The position numbers and the translations under genes were made by a program. From Limisalsivibrio acetivorans (GTDB lineage Bacteria > Chrysiogenota > Deferribacteres > Deferribacterales > Geovibrionaceae): 64,000 nucleotides of DNA. The DNA is taken from assembly GCF_000421105.1 (NCBI RefSeq), contig NZ_ATWF01000001.1:1561407-1625406 (forward strand), read 5' to 3'. The notes below the pieces were generated by a model that made no database searches, was not told the origin of the DNA, and worked only from the letters and a program-made list of their open reading frames with translations. The number at the start of each line of letters is the position of its first letter. The stretch's first letter is position 1. This document shows positions 45,530 to 55,182 of the stretch, piece after piece.

Positions 45530-47839
45530 TTAATCGTTGTTTTTCTTTATAACTTCCCTTGGCTTGGATGTTCCATCACTGGGGGCGACTACCCCCTTCT
45601 GCTCCATGATCTCAACGATCCTTGCCGCCCTGTTGTATCCAATGCGCAGGTACCGCTGTATCATGCTTATGGAGGCGAAGCCCTTCTGCTGAACAAGCTC
45701 CAGCGCCTCATAGTATTTATCATCTATCTCGGATTCGTCAATCTCTCCGGGATCCGAGGTCTCCTCACGCACAAGATCCATATTGTATTCCGGCTCGCCA
45801 AGTGTCTTAAGATGCTCTACTATCCGGCCTACCTCATCATCTGAAACAAAACAGCCGTGCACACGCACAGTCTCACTCGTCCCGGGAGGCACAAAGAGGC
45901 TGTCACCCTTGCCGAGGAGAAGCTCCGCACCATTCTGGTCTATCACCGTACGGCTGTCTATCTTCGAGGAAACCTTGAAGGATAGCCTTGCGGGCATATT
46001 CGCCTTGATGATGCCTGTTATTACATTAACCGAAGGACGCTGTGTTGCAAGTATAAGATGGATACCCACCGCTCTGGCCATCTGGGCTATGCGTATGATC
46101 GACTGCTCAACCTCTTTGCCCGCAACCATCATAAGATCGGCAAACTCATCCACAACAACCACAAGGTATGGCATCCTCTCAAGCTCGGGGTCACGGTCCG
46201 CCTTCTGGTTGTAGGAATCGATATTCCTCACCTTCATCTGCGCAAGGCTGGCATAGCGCCCTTCCATCTCCTCCACAACATTCTTAAGAACGTTTGCCGC
46301 TTTGCGGACATCCACAACAACGGGTGCGGCAAGATGGGGTATACCTTCGTATACACTGAGCTCCACCATCTTCGGATCGATCATAACAAACTTAACAAGA
46401 TCGGGGGATGCCTTATACAGCACCGAGCAGAGCATCGTATTCACCGATACAGACTTACCGCTACCCGTGGTTCCTGCGATGAGCAGATGGGGCATCTTGG
46501 CGAGATCGCTTATATATGGTTTACCCGAAGCATCCTTGCCCATGGCGAAGGTTAGAAGGGATGGACTTTCGGCAAATTTCGCAGATGTCAGAAGCTCACT
46601 GAGGCTAACAGCTCCCCTGTTACGGTTGGGAAGCTCTATACCAACCACAGATTTGCCCGGAATGGGTGCTATGATCCTGACGCTCAATGCGCTCATGGCG
46701 AGGGCGAGGTCATCGGAAAGGCCTGCTATCTTGTTTATCTTTACGCCGGGAGCCGGCTCATACTCGAAAAGGGTTACCACCGGGCCGGGACGTATCTCAC
46801 GAACCTTACCGTCCACGCCGAAATCGGCAAGCTTCGCCTCAAGCTGTCTCGCCTTCTCCTTCAGCTGTTCGTCACTTTCCCCCTGCACGGAGACCGAGGG
46901 CTTATCCAGCAGATCAAGGGGTATGCTGTAATCCGTTTCCGCCTTTTCAAAGCTTTCGAGGGGCTTTATATCTATACCATTCTGGGCTGTACCCGCTCCG
47001 CTTGTAGCTGAAGCGGACCTGTCTTCATGGTCTTCGCCCTTCTCTGGTTCAGACTCTTCATTATTATTCTGCTCAGCCTCATCCAGAACAGCCTCCTCCA
47101 TCATCTTCTCCTCGAGAGCTTCATGGATCCCCGTTTCGGGGTTTATACCCATCCTCTCGTAGGCGGGTCTTTCGCCGTCGTCGGAGGCTATGCCGTCCAT
47201 CTCTTTGCCGTTATCCTTTCTTCCCCCCCTCTTAAGCTCGGGGATCTTGGGCAGCTCGGGCATCTTAGGTATCGATGAGGGAACACCCCTCTTAACAGCG
47301 CCGAAGAGCTGGCTGAGGGATAATGAGAAATACAGCATGATACTGATAACAAGGAGGAACATGGAGATAAGAACGCCCCCTGCCGTTCCCAGCAGTGAGG
47401 ATAAGAAATCCGCCGAAACCAGTCCGATAAGTCCCCCTGTGGGCTTGTCGGTGAAGAAAACATCACTACCGCCTATGAAACCTGTGGTAACCGATAACAA
47501 AGCGGGGAGCACGAAGGCGGCGACAAGCACTGCTAAGGGGGTAAGCCTGCGCTCGATAATACCCTTCTTGATCTGATAGAGCTTCACGGGAACCGAGACG
47601 AGGAGAAGCGGGAGCAGAAGAGCTGTCCAGCCGAAGATGGTTCCGGCGAGGTCCCCAGTGTATGCCCCCGTTTTACCGAAGAGGTTGCGCACCTCCTGCT
47701 GATAATCGGAGAAGATTATATGTGAGTACGAGGGATCCTCCGGCGAATGCGAATAGATCGACATGCCGAGAAAGATTACCAGAAGAACGCTCAGGAGAAA
47801 AATTATGTCGAGGGTGAGACTCTTTCTTTCTACATCCAT
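45530..47839 (-). CDS. ftsK: DNA translocase FtsK
   Basis: Septum-anchored DNA pump for chromosome segregation and dimer resolution. Four N-terminal membrane helices (residues 10-175), a charged linker rich in Glu (about 195-300), then the RecA-like motor with Walker A LIAGTTGSGKSVSVNT (about residue 440) and Walker B LVVVVDEFADLMMV, and the C-terminal gamma winged helix ALELVQQKGFASISMIQRYL that reads KOPS sites. Length 769 is typical of a short-linker FtsK/SpoIIIE. It overlaps uppP by 10 bases. Confidence 0.95.
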   Translation of the reverse strand: MDVERKSLTLDIIFLLSVLLVIFLGMSIYSHSPEDPSYSHIIFSDYQQEVRNLFGKTGAYTGDLAGTIFGWTALLLPLLLVSVPVKLYQIKKGIIERRLTPLAVLVAAFVLPALLSVTTGFIGGSDVFFTDKPTGGLIGLVSADFLSSLLGTAGGVLISMFLLVISIMLYFSLSLSQLFGAVKRGVPSSIPKMPELPKIPELKRGGRKDNGKEMDGIASDDGERPAYERMGINPETGIHEALEEKMMEEAVLDEAEQNNNEESEPEKGEDHEDRSASATSGAGTAQNGIDIKPLESFEKAETDYSIPLDLLDKPSVSVQGESDEQLKEKARQLEAKLADFGVDGKVREIRPGPVVTLFEYEPAPGVKINKIAGLSDDLALAMSALSVRIIAPIPGKSVVGIELPNRNRGAVSLSELLTSAKFAESPSLLTFAMGKDASGKPYISDLAKMPHLLIAGTTGSGKSVSVNTMLCSVLYKASPDLVKFVMIDPKMVELSVYEGIPHLAAPVVVDVRKAANVLKNVVEEMEGRYASLAQMKVRNIDSYNQKADRDPELERMPYLVVVVDEFADLMMVAGKEVEQSIIRIAQMARAVGIHLILATQRPSVNVITGIIKANMPARLSFKVSSKIDSRTVIDQNGAELLLGKGDSLFVPPGTSETVRVHGCFVSDDEVGRIVEHLKTLGEPEYNMDLVREETSDPGEIDESEIDDKYYEALELVQQKGFASISMIQRYLRIGYNRAARIVEIMEQKGVVAPSDGTSKPREVIKKNND

Positions 47840-48621
47840 ACTATGGCAGTTATCCCCACTACGAGACAGTAGATTGCGAATATTGTAAGGCTTGCACGCT
47901 TTATAAAGAATACCATAAACCCTATAGCAATGAAGCCGCTAATGAAAGCCGCCAGCATACCAACGCCGTAAGCCGGAAGGTGCTCGAAGGGAACATCCTT
48001 CAGGTGCCGGATCTGCAGGATTGCCGCACCGAAGATTGCGGGAACGCTCATCAAAAAGGAGAACTCCGCCATCTCCTCACGCTTTATCCCGAGGAAAAGA
48101 CCCGCCGCAACGGTGGAGCCCGAACGGGATATACCCGGTATAACAGCAAACCCCTGCACAATTCCGATAAGGAACGATCTGGGCCCGTCTATCTCTCCCA
48201 CTGTACGAACCTTGTCCGAAAGAACCAGAAGCACTGAGGTAAGGATCAGGAAATAACCCACATAAGAAGGCGTTGCAAACATCCCCTCCACTGTGGACTC
48301 AAGCCCGAGCCCCACAACGGCTGTGGGTATGGAGGCAATAATAATACCCCATAGAAAACGCTTATTCTCGAAATACATAACCTTATACTCCTGGGAAAAT
48401 ATCCCCAGAAGCGAAAGCACAAGCACACGCACCTTCTCCCTGAAATAGAGGAGCACTGCAAATAGTGTGGCAAGGTGGAGCATCGTATCGAAAAGCAGAC
48501 CGGGCTGCTCAAAATCTCTCATTAAGGACTGGGCAAGAACAAGATGCCCCGAACTGCTCACAGGAAGGAACTCCGTAAGCCCCTGTAAAAGGCCGAGCAG
48601 TGCTGCGGTTAAAACCCCCAT
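47830..48621 (-). CDS. uppP: Undecaprenyl-diphosphatase
   Basis: BacA/UppP family integral membrane phosphatase that recycles the cell-wall lipid carrier. Family motifs LLQGLTEFLPVSSSGHLVLA (residues 12-31) and GIVQGFAVIPGISRSGSTVA (about residues 153-172) contain the catalytic Glu, Ser and Arg residues. 263 residues with about eight helices. It abuts RNase J with no gap. Confidence 0.95.
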   Translation of the reverse strand: MGVLTAALLGLLQGLTEFLPVSSSGHLVLAQSLMRDFEQPGLLFDTMLHLATLFAVLLYFREKVRVLVLSLLGIFSQEYKVMYFENKRFLWGIIIASIPTAVVGLGLESTVEGMFATPSYVGYFLILTSVLLVLSDKVRTVGEIDGPRSFLIGIVQGFAVIPGISRSGSTVAAGLFLGIKREEMAEFSFLMSVPAIFGAAILQIRHLKDVPFEHLPAYGVGMLAAFISGFIAIGFMVFFIKRASLTIFAIYCLVVGITAIVWM

Positions 48622-50256
48622 CTAAACCTCCATGACAGCGGCGGCCACCGCAGGCCTCCTGTCCATGGTTTTTCTGAAATGTCTGCGGACTAGTTTTTTG
48701 ATGTACTCCTCAAGGAGTGGGAAGTCATCACCCGTTTCCTCAAGGAGGCTCTGAATATTGTGATTGAGAAACTTGCGGAGCTCAAACATCCGGTGATCCG
48801 GCATGGCGAACCCGGTGACCCGCACCACGGGAGGCATCTCCATCCCTCCCTTAGCCCTGTTGTAAATAACGGAAACGGAAACAGCCCCGTCACGGCAGAG
48901 GCTTTTTCTATCCTTCAGGGTTTCATCGTCAATAACCATCCGTCCACGGAGGTCTATATATACAGTACCGTGCTCCACTTCGTCAACGCCGGCGAAGCCC
49001 CTTCGATCAAATCCTATCCTGGAGCCGTTCTTGCCCCTTATGATCCCCCGGTTTTTCATATCTACGGATTCTCTGGCAAGCTTCCTCTGGCTGGCGAGGT
49101 GCATCTCTTCGCCGTGGACGGGGAGCAGGTAGCGGGGCTTTGTGAGCTTGAGCATGGTTTTAAGCTCATCCTGTGCGGCATGGCCGGAAACATGGATATG
49201 CCTGCTGCCGATATCCACAACCTCGCCTCCGTTCTCATATATATTGTTGATAAGCCTGTTCAGGCTCTTCTCATTTCCGGGAATAACCCTGGCGGATATT
49301 ATGAACAGGTCCCCTTCTTTAACGTGCAGGTCCTTCCTCTCACGTGAGGCCACACGGTAAAGGGTGCTGTTCATCTCCCCTTGACTTCCGGTTATTATAA
49401 AACAGACCTTGGAATCCTTCATCTTCCTTGCATGGGAGAGGGGAATAATGGTGTCCGAGGGGATCTCCATATAGCCGAGCTTTGTGGCTATATTAACGTT
49501 CCTTTCGAGGGATGCCCCCTCCACAACAACCTTACGGCCGGTCTCCTTTGCGATCTCCATAATCTGGCGGATTCTATCGAGGTTCGATGAAAAGGTGGTG
49601 AAGAAGACCCGCCCCTCGGCATTCTGCATTATATCGCTAAGCTCCGAGCGGAGTGATGATTCGGAATCGGTACTCCCCGGCACATGGGCGTTTGTGGCAT
49701 CCATGAGCAGAAGATCAAGACCCGCCAGGGGTGCAAAATCCTCATTACGGAAGGGCTCGCCGTAGGCGGGAGTATAGTCTATCTTAAAGTCGGAAACGTG
49801 GAGTGCACTAAAATCGGGTGTCTGCACTGCCAGGGCGTAGGTATCCCCTATGGAGTGGGTTACGGGGAGGAATGTCACCGATATATCGCCTATCTCCACA
49901 GTCTCCCGCTTCTCAACACGCCTCAGCTCATAGCCCAGCTTCCTGCGGGAGAGCTTCGCCTCAAGAATTCCGAGGGAAAGAGCCCCGCCGTAAACGGGGA
50001 GGTTGTACTCAGCAAGGAGGAAGGATATTCCGCCTATATGATCCTCATGTCCGTGGGATATAAAGATCCCCTTAAGCTTGTCCTTTATCCTTTCCAGATA
50101 GGAAAAATCGGGGATTATGTAATCAACACCCGGTGTGGAATAGTCGGCGAACATAACGCCGCAGTCAACTATGACCGCAGTGTCCATAGATTCGTAAACG
50201 TACATGTTCATGCCGATCTCGCCCACGCCGCCGAGAACCGTTAAATAAGATGACAT
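48622..50256 (-). CDS. rnj: Ribonuclease J
   Basis: Metallo-beta-lactamase ribonuclease with 5'-exonuclease and endonuclease activity in mRNA decay and rRNA maturation. Zinc ligands: HGHEDHIGG (about residues 70-78), PVTHSIGDTYAL (about residue 137), DATNAHVPGS, then the beta-CASP domain with GSQGEMNSTLYRVA, HVSGHAAQDELK and LPVHGEEMHL. The C-terminal domain (about residues 450-544) is present. Length 544 is typical. Its presence rather than an RNase E gene in view is consistent with an RNase J-type decay system, though the rest of the genome is not seen. Confidence 0.94.
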   Translation of the reverse strand: MSSYLTVLGGVGEIGMNMYVYESMDTAVIVDCGVMFADYSTPGVDYIIPDFSYLERIKDKLKGIFISHGHEDHIGGISFLLAEYNLPVYGGALSLGILEAKLSRRKLGYELRRVEKRETVEIGDISVTFLPVTHSIGDTYALAVQTPDFSALHVSDFKIDYTPAYGEPFRNEDFAPLAGLDLLLMDATNAHVPGSTDSESSLRSELSDIMQNAEGRVFFTTFSSNLDRIRQIMEIAKETGRKVVVEGASLERNVNIATKLGYMEIPSDTIIPLSHARKMKDSKVCFIITGSQGEMNSTLYRVASRERKDLHVKEGDLFIISARVIPGNEKSLNRLINNIYENGGEVVDIGSRHIHVSGHAAQDELKTMLKLTKPRYLLPVHGEEMHLASQRKLARESVDMKNRGIIRGKNGSRIGFDRRGFAGVDEVEHGTVYIDLRGRMVIDDETLKDRKSLCRDGAVSVSVIYNRAKGGMEMPPVVRVTGFAMPDHRMFELRKFLNHNIQSLLEETGDDFPLLEEYIKKLVRRHFRKTMDRRPAVAAAVMEV

Positions 50257-50320
50257 TAAAACCTTCCTCTAGGCAGAAGTTTAAGGAAGAAAAAAAGAAA
50301 TGGCAAGCTGTGTTTCTTTC

Positions 50321-51187
50321 TCAGGAATGCTCCCAGCCGATGAGTGAAACGTTTTTATCCCCCATATAAACGCCCTCACCGGAGAGAACCTTGCCGATAC
50401 GGTGAACCGGCCTGCCGAGACTCCTATGAATTCCCCTTTCAAGCTCTTCCGCTTTGCCGGGGGGTACTGTAAAAAGGAGGGCAAACTCCTCACCGGACTG
50501 TACAGCTCTTTCAGGCGGATACATCGGGATGAGCTCGTGATCGATCATTATTCGTACGTTGCTCGACTCCGCAATGTGCCCCGCATCCCTGCCAAGACCG
50601 TCGCTTATATCTATACATGATGATACGCCGAACTCGCCGAGAAAGCTTCCAAGCTTCGTCTCCGCCTCGAAAAGATAGTGGGAGAAATCCTTACCCCCCC
50701 TAAGCTCCTTCTCCAGCAGTTCGAGAGCTCCACCCACGGGGCGGGATAAGTAGAGCACATCCCCCGCCTTTGCTCCGCTTCTGCGGAGTACATGACCGCC
50801 GGGTTCCCCTAAAACGGTGAGCGAGGCAAAGAAACCGTTCTTAGATGATGTTGTGTCACCACCGACTATCTCAACACCGTAGAAAACAGCAGCACGCCCC
50901 ACAGCCTGGATGAGCTCCTCGGAGTTAAGGCCAGAGGGCTTTGCAAAACCGAGAAGAACCCTCTTTGCCCTTCCGCCCATGGCGGCTATGTCGCTTACGT
51001 TTGCTGTGAAAAGACGGAATATTATATTCCGGAGGGGGGCATCGGAGGAGAAATGTACACCCTCTGCCATGATATCCTTAGCCATAAGGACACCGCCGGA
51101 GAGGGCTGCATCATCGCCGATACCAATCTCGGAAAGCGGTTTATCAAGGCCTGAAGCGAGCCTTTTTATGAACTCAAATTCCTTCAA
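50321..51187 (-). CDS. thiL: Thiamine-monophosphate kinase
   Basis: Converts thiamine phosphate to thiamine diphosphate. Family features: IGIGDDAALSGG near residue 22 (phosphate/Mg binding), VGGDTTSSKNGFFASLTVLGE (about residue 113) and CIDISDGLGRDAGHIAESS (about residue 195). 288 residues. The ATG overlaps the thiE stop by 4 bases; it is the third gene of thiC-thiE-thiL. Confidence 0.94.
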   Translation of the reverse strand: MKEFEFIKRLASGLDKPLSEIGIGDDAALSGGVLMAKDIMAEGVHFSSDAPLRNIIFRLFTANVSDIAAMGGRAKRVLLGFAKPSGLNSEELIQAVGRAAVFYGVEIVGGDTTSSKNGFFASLTVLGEPGGHVLRRSGAKAGDVLYLSRPVGGALELLEKELRGGKDFSHYLFEAETKLGSFLGEFGVSSCIDISDGLGRDAGHIAESSNVRIMIDHELIPMYPPERAVQSGEEFALLFTVPPGKAEELERGIHRSLGRPVHRIGKVLSGEGVYMGDKNVSLIGWEHS

Positions 51188-51828
51188 AGCTTCTCCACCA
51201 TCTCTCTCAGTTCCGCTGCCGCACGCTCAGGATCCTCCGATGCGCAGATGCTTGAGGACACCGCCACACCTTTCAGATTCAGCCCGCAGAGCTCACCGCA
51301 GTTTGCGGCGGTTATTCCGCCTATGGCAATGGCGGGGACCGGGCATGAGGCGATAAGCTCACCTATGCCGGATGGACCCCTCAGCTCACGTAAATCCTTC
51401 TTCGTATCAGTGGGGAAGGCCGGCCCTGTGCCTATGTAGTCAACACCCGCACTAAGAGCCGTCTGGACGTCCTCCGGCGTATTGCAGGAATAGCCGATGA
51501 TATAATCGCTGTTAAGACCTCTCACTGCCGAAGGGGGTATATCCTTTGCGCCCACGTGGACACCATCCGCACCAGAGCAGAGGGCTATATCCGCCCTGTC
51601 ATTTATAATAAGCGGAACGCCTGTTCCCTCAAGCATCGATCTGAGGCTGAGGGCGGAGCGGTAGTTCTGCGCCCCGTTCAGTTCCTTGCTCCTGAGCTGG
51701 ATACAGGTTACACCGCCACGGATAACCGCCGGAATGAACTCCTCCGGCGGGATCTTCAGCATCGGCTCCTCGTAGACGAGGTAGAGCTTCAGTATGTCGG
51801 TGATTTTTTGTCTATCTTCACTGCGCAT
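51184..51828 (-). CDS. thiE: Thiamine-phosphate synthase
   Basis: Joins the pyrimidine and thiazole units. TIM-barrel motifs: [14 protein letters not shown] (about residue 45), [21 protein letters not shown] (split: [11 protein letters not shown] and [15 protein letters not shown]) and [23 protein letters not shown] 51828 is chosen over an in-frame GTG at 51840; even so the gene overlaps the end of thiC by about 40 bases, which is unusually long and suggests translational coupling. 214 residues. Confidence 0.92.
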   Translation of the reverse strand: MRSEDRQKITDILKLYLVYEEPMLKIPPEEFIPAVIRGGVTCIQLRSKELNGAQNYRSALSLRSMLEGTGVPLIINDRADIALCSGADGVHVGAKDIPPSAVRGLNSDYIIGYSCNTPEDVQTALSAGVDYIGTGPAFPTDTKKDLRELRGPSGIGELIASCPVPAIAIGGITAANCGELCGLNLKGVAVSSSICASEDPERAAAELREMVEKL

Positions 51829-53066
51829 AGCTTTCCGCACATTGAGCAGGAGTCAACATCCCTGTTCTTCTCGAACTTCTCTCTTGCTTTAACGGGATCG
51901 ATACACTCTTCGAACATCCCCTCCCAGTCAAGCTTCTTACGGTACTGGCTCATGCGTATGTCACGCTCCGCAGCACCGGGTACACCTTTTGCGATATCTG
52001 CGATGTGCCCTGCGATACGGGATGCGATAACGCCTTCGTAAACGTCCTTCTCATCGGGGAGTGCGAGGTGCTCGGCGGGGGTTACATAGCAGAGAAAATC
52101 CGCACCGGCAGATGCCGCTATGGCTCCGCCGATGGCCGCTGTTATGTGGTCGTATCCTGGTGCGATATCGGTGGGGAGGGGGCCGAGGATGTAGAAGGGT
52201 GCATCATCGCACAGGCTCTTCTGGATCGTCATGTTCGCCTCGATCTGCTTGAGCGGAACATGGCCGGGGCCCTCTATCATCGCCTGAACACCCGCCTCTT
52301 TGGCGCGTTTTGCCAGCTCGCCGAGGATTATGAGTTCATCTATCTGCGCCCTGTCCGTTGCATCCGCAATGGCACCGGGGCGGAAGCCGTCGCCGAGGCT
52401 GAGTGTCACATCATGCTTGGCGCATATTTTAAGGAGATCATCATAGTATTCGTAAAGGGGGTTGTCCTTTCCGTTTCTGCGTATCCAGTCCGCCGTGATG
52501 GAGCCCCCACGGCTTACAATGCCGCAGACCCTGTCTGATCTGTCCATTCTGGCAACGGATTCCTTGGTAACACCGCAGTGTACCGTTATATAGTCCACAC
52601 CAGATTCGCACTGCTTCTCAATACTCTTAAGAAGAACATCGGGGTCCATCTCGCTGGTGGATTTATCCTCTGCCGCAAGCCTGGCCGCTACGGCGTATAT
52701 GGGAACAGCCCCGACCATTACAGGTGATTTCTCCAGGATAACCCTGCGTATCTCGTCAAGGTCTCCCCCTGTGGAAAGGTCCATGACGCTGTCCGTTCCC
52801 GCCTCTATGGCGGCCTCGAGCTTATCCAGCTCGCATTCAATATGGGGTCTGTCGCCGGAGGTTCCTATATTGGCGTTCACCTTTGTGCGCAGGCCTCTGC
52901 CTATACCTCTCACATCCTTGAAGTTCCTGTTAACGTTTTTCGGGATAACAACCTTTCCATCGGCAACAAGATCACGGAGCTTTTCAGCATCCATCTGCTC
53001 ATCAGCCGCTATCTTCTTCATCTCATCGGTTATAACACCGTTGAGAGCTGATTGAAGCTGGGTCAT
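51789..53066 (-). CDS. thiC: Phosphomethylpyrimidine synthase (ThiC)
   Basis: Radical-SAM-type conversion of aminoimidazole ribotide to the thiamine pyrimidine. 425 residues, the short form without the N-terminal domain of E. coli Thi[18 protein letters not shown] (about residue 68), [22 protein letters not shown] and [14 protein letters not shown] are family segments. The C-terminal iron-sulfur motif reads CSMCGKLC (about residues 408-415), spacing CX2CX3C instead of the CX2CX4C of enteric enzymes. It is preceded by a TPP riboswitch; GAGG upstream of ATG. Confidence 0.94.
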   Translation of the reverse strand: MTQLQSALNGVITDEMKKIAADEQMDAEKLRDLVADGKVVIPKNVNRNFKDVRGIGRGLRTKVNANIGTSGDRPHIECELDKLEAAIEAGTDSVMDLSTGGDLDEIRRVILEKSPVMVGAVPIYAVAARLAAEDKSTSEMDPDVLLKSIEKQCESGVDYITVHCGVTKESVARMDRSDRVCGIVSRGGSITADWIRRNGKDNPLYEYYDDLLKICAKHDVTLSLGDGFRPGAIADATDRAQIDELIILGELAKRAKEAGVQAMIEGPGHVPLKQIEANMTIQKSLCDDAPFYILGPLPTDIAPGYDHITAAIGGAIAASAGADFLCYVTPAEHLALPDEKDVYEGVIASRIAGHIADIAKGVPGAAERDIRMSQYRKKLDWEGMFEECIDPVKAREKFEKNRDVDSCSMCGKLCAVKIDKKSPTY

Positions 53067-53118
53067 ACTTCACCTCTGTTAATACATTTTTTTCTGGGGG
53101 AACGGCGGTGACTTGCAT

Positions 53119-53147
53119 AAAAAAATCCCGTCCTGATTCGGCGGGAT
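53119..53147 (-). terminator. TPP riboswitch expression-platform terminator
   Basis: On the minus strand ATCCCG (53147-53142) pairs with CGGGAT (53130-53125), with further inner pairing, and is followed by seven T. It lies between the aptamer and thiC, so ligand-bound aptamer would favour termination. Confidence 0.85.
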
Positions 53148-53157
53148 GCGATGTAAA

Positions 53158-53242
53158 CCACCGTCTACCTACGCCGGCATTACCCGGATCAGGTTCATAG
53201 GGTATATCTCAGCCCGCACACTTGCGAGCACCCCCACGGTTG
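53158..53242 (-). promoter_or_regulatory. TPP (THI-box) riboswitch aptamer
   Basis: On the minus strand the conserved THI elements are present in order: GGGGGTGCTC, CGGGCTGAGATATACCC, then ACCTGATCCGGGTAATGCCG and GCGTAGG, closed by an outer stem (ACCGT with ACGGT). These are the thiamine-diphosphate-binding elements CUGAGA and ACCUGA..GGNUAAUNCC. It controls thiC-thiE-thiL. Confidence 0.96.
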
Positions 53243-53252
53243 AACTTTTGTT

Positions 53253-53281
53253 AATTTACACCTGTAATGTCCTGATTGCAA
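53253..53281 (-). promoter_or_regulatory. Possible promoter of the thi operon
   Basis: On the minus strand TTGCAA (53281-53276), 17-base spacer, TAAATT (53258-53253). Transcription would begin near 53246, just before the riboswitch aptamer. Confidence 0.45.
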
Positions 53282-53316
53282 CAGTTTCCTGACAAAATAC
53301 AGGCTCAGGTTGAGAT

Positions 53317-54219
53317 TCAGACAGTTATGAGAAGCTCGGAGACACTGCCGCGCTTGTCCGCACGGCTGTTTATCATCCTACTCGCTTTAACCCTTTTTAT
53401 GGTGAACCCTTCGTAGAGGTCATCGAAGAAGTTGTCATCGGGATCATTGTTTTTCGGATCGGAATTACTGAGCATCTGACGCACACCCCTTCCCGCAAGC
53501 TTACGGAAGGTTGCGGCAAGGCGTTCCTGCTCTGCATCGTCAAAACTGTTTGCACTGTATGATGTGAAATGGGATGTCCTGCTTATGGGGCGGTAGGGGG
53601 GATCATAATAGACGAAATCACCCCTTGCGGCGTTTGCAACGGAGTCGTCGAAATCATCGTTGCCGATCTCCGCCTCTGTCTCACGCAACAGGGCGCTGAA
53701 AAGACGCACATTCTCCGGCTCGACTATACTGGGGCTTTTGTATCTGCCGGCGGGGACGTTGAACTCACCCTTGCTGTTCACCCTGTAAAGGCCGTTGTAG
53801 CAGGTTTTGTTGAGAAAAACGGTCATCGCCGCCCTTGCTGCGGGACTCGCGGGGCATTCACGGTTGTAGGCCTGCCTTGTGTCGTAGTAGAACTCCGCCC
53901 TGCCTGCACCATCCAGTCCAAGGTAATAGTCCCGCATAGCGCAAGCTCGCTCTATGAGCTCCTCCGGTTCATCTCGAACAACGGTATATAGATTAACAAG
54001 TTCGGTATTAAGATCGTTCAGGAAGGCCTTCTTCACGAGCCCCCTTGAGGCAAGGTACAAAAATACCGCTCCACCACCGGCAAATGGTTCGTAATAAACG
54101 ACCCCTCTGTTCGGAAAATACGGTTTATACTGGGGGATAAGCCTTGTTTTACCCCCTGCCCATTTGAGCAGAGGTCTAACGGGGTTCTCGCTCCTTTCAA
54201 GAGCAGTTCTCGCCTGCAA
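53317..54219 (-). CDS. dam: DNA adenine methylase (Dam, D12 class)
   Basis: SAM-dependent N6-adenine methyltransferase. SAM-binding motif KWAGGKTRLIPQYKPYFP (about residues 19-36), YYEPFAGGGAVF (about residue 41), and the catalytic DPPYRP (about residue 206) in FVYYDPPYRP. 300 residues; the target is expected to be GATC by family membership. The start is TTG with GGAGAG five bases upstream. No restriction enzyme is adjacent, so it is likely a solitary housekeeping methylase. Confidence 0.93.
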   Translation of the reverse strand: MQARTALERSENPVRPLLKWAGGKTRLIPQYKPYFPNRGVVYYEPFAGGGAVFLYLASRGLVKKAFLNDLNTELVNLYTVVRDEPEELIERACAMRDYYLGLDGAGRAEFYYDTRQAYNRECPASPAARAAMTVFLNKTCYNGLYRVNSKGEFNVPAGRYKSPSIVEPENVRLFSALLRETEAEIGNDDFDDSVANAARGDFVYYDPPYRPISRTSHFTSYSANSFDDAEQERLAATFRKLAGRGVRQMLSNSDPKNNDPDDNFFDDLYEGFTIKRVKASRMINSRADKRGSVSELLITV

Positions 54220-54271
54220 TATTCTCTCCAGTGTGGCAAACAGATTGAATTGGGTGTAATCCCCTTATCTG

Positions 54272-54910
54272 TCAGAGAATATCGGTCAGTTCGCTGATAT
54301 CATTAATGATATATGAAGGTTTGTATGAAAGGCACTCTTTTTCGGGCCCGAAACCGAAGCTCGCCCAGCAGGAGGGCATGCCGCAAGCCTGTGCATATGC
54401 CAGGTCCGGAATAGCATCTCCCACCATGAGGCAGTCCGCCGGCTCGATGCCGAAACGGGGGTATATGTCCATAAGAAAGGAATCGGGGGAAGGCTTGCCG
54501 AGGCGCCCTTCACGCTCGCCAAAAACATCCTGAATATAGGGTGACAGCCCTGTTCTTTTAACTGCTCTCTGCACACCGGGCTCGCTCTTGTTGCTGAGAA
54601 CGGCAAGCTTGTAGCCCTTTTCATGCAGACCCTGAACAGCCTCTATAGACCCCTTGAAAAGACGGGTGAGCTCGTGGCCCTCTTTGGTGTAGTATTTACG
54701 GTAGGTTTCGGTGATCTGCTCCGCATCCCCCTTCCCTTTGGAGAGTATCTCTATCATCTCCACGAGGGGTGTTCCGATAAGGTCATACAGCAGCATCTCT
54801 TCATAGCATTCAAGCTCGTGATCACGGAAGGTCCACTGCATGCATTTATTTATGGAGTTCCATGTGTCCGCAAGGGTTCCATCGAAATCGAAGATTATAA
54901 GCTTATGCAT
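54272..54910 (-). CDS. HAD-family phosphatase (Gph/PpaX-like)
   Basis: 212-residue haloacid dehalogenase hydrolase with motif I DFDGTLADT (residues 8-16, nucleophile Asp8), motif II LAVLSNKSE, motif III lysine in GKPSPDSFL and motif IV VGDAIPDLAYAQACG. The cap domain (residues 18-85) is the helical subclass I type of phosphoglycolate phosphatases and pyrophosphatase PpaX. Substrate cannot be decided. It overlaps the acylphosphatase gene by 1 base. Confidence 0.9.
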   Translation of the reverse strand: MHKLIIFDFDGTLADTWNSINKCMQWTFRDHELECYEEMLLYDLIGTPLVEMIEILSKGKGDAEQITETYRKYYTKEGHELTRLFKGSIEAVQGLHEKGYKLAVLSNKSEPGVQRAVKRTGLSPYIQDVFGEREGRLGKPSPDSFLMDIYPRFGIEPADCLMVGDAIPDLAYAQACGMPSCWASFGFGPEKECLSYKPSYIINDISELTDIL

Positions 54911-55182
54911 TAACGGCTTATCTCGAATGCGGCGAACTCGCCGGAAGGGTTCTGCTCCTCCATCTCCATGGAGGTTACGCTGGACATCGCCGAGCCTTTC
55001 CTCGATTCATCCATCGCCCTTTCAACATCACCCTGCTCACCCTCAACAACGATCTCAACCGTTCCATCGGGAAGATTCTTAACGTATCCGGTAACACCCA
55101 GAGCTTCGAGCCGGGACTGAACGGCGGCTCTGTAGCCAACACCCTGAACACGCCCCTTCGCAATCGCCTTGATCCTCTTCAT
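54910..55182 (-). CDS. acyP: Acylphosphatase
   Basis: A 90-residue enzyme hydrolysing acyl phosphates. The conserved phosphate loop GRVQGVGYRAAV (Arg at residue 15 or so) and the catalytic Asn in YVKNLPDGTVEIV are both present. The ATG at 55182 overlaps the upstream stop (TGATG), giving the usual family length; an in-frame earlier start at 55206 would reach into the peptidase gene. Confidence 0.93.
   Translation of the reverse strand: MKRIKAIAKGRVQGVGYRAAVQSRLEALGVTGYVKNLPDGTVEIVVEGEQGDVERAMDESRKGSAMSSVTSMEMEEQNPSGEFAAFEISR

Noticed and set aside
51184-51840. thiE start at GTG 51840
   Set aside because: It would lengthen the overlap with thiC; the ATG at 51828 is the more normal start, although neither has a strong ribosome-binding site.
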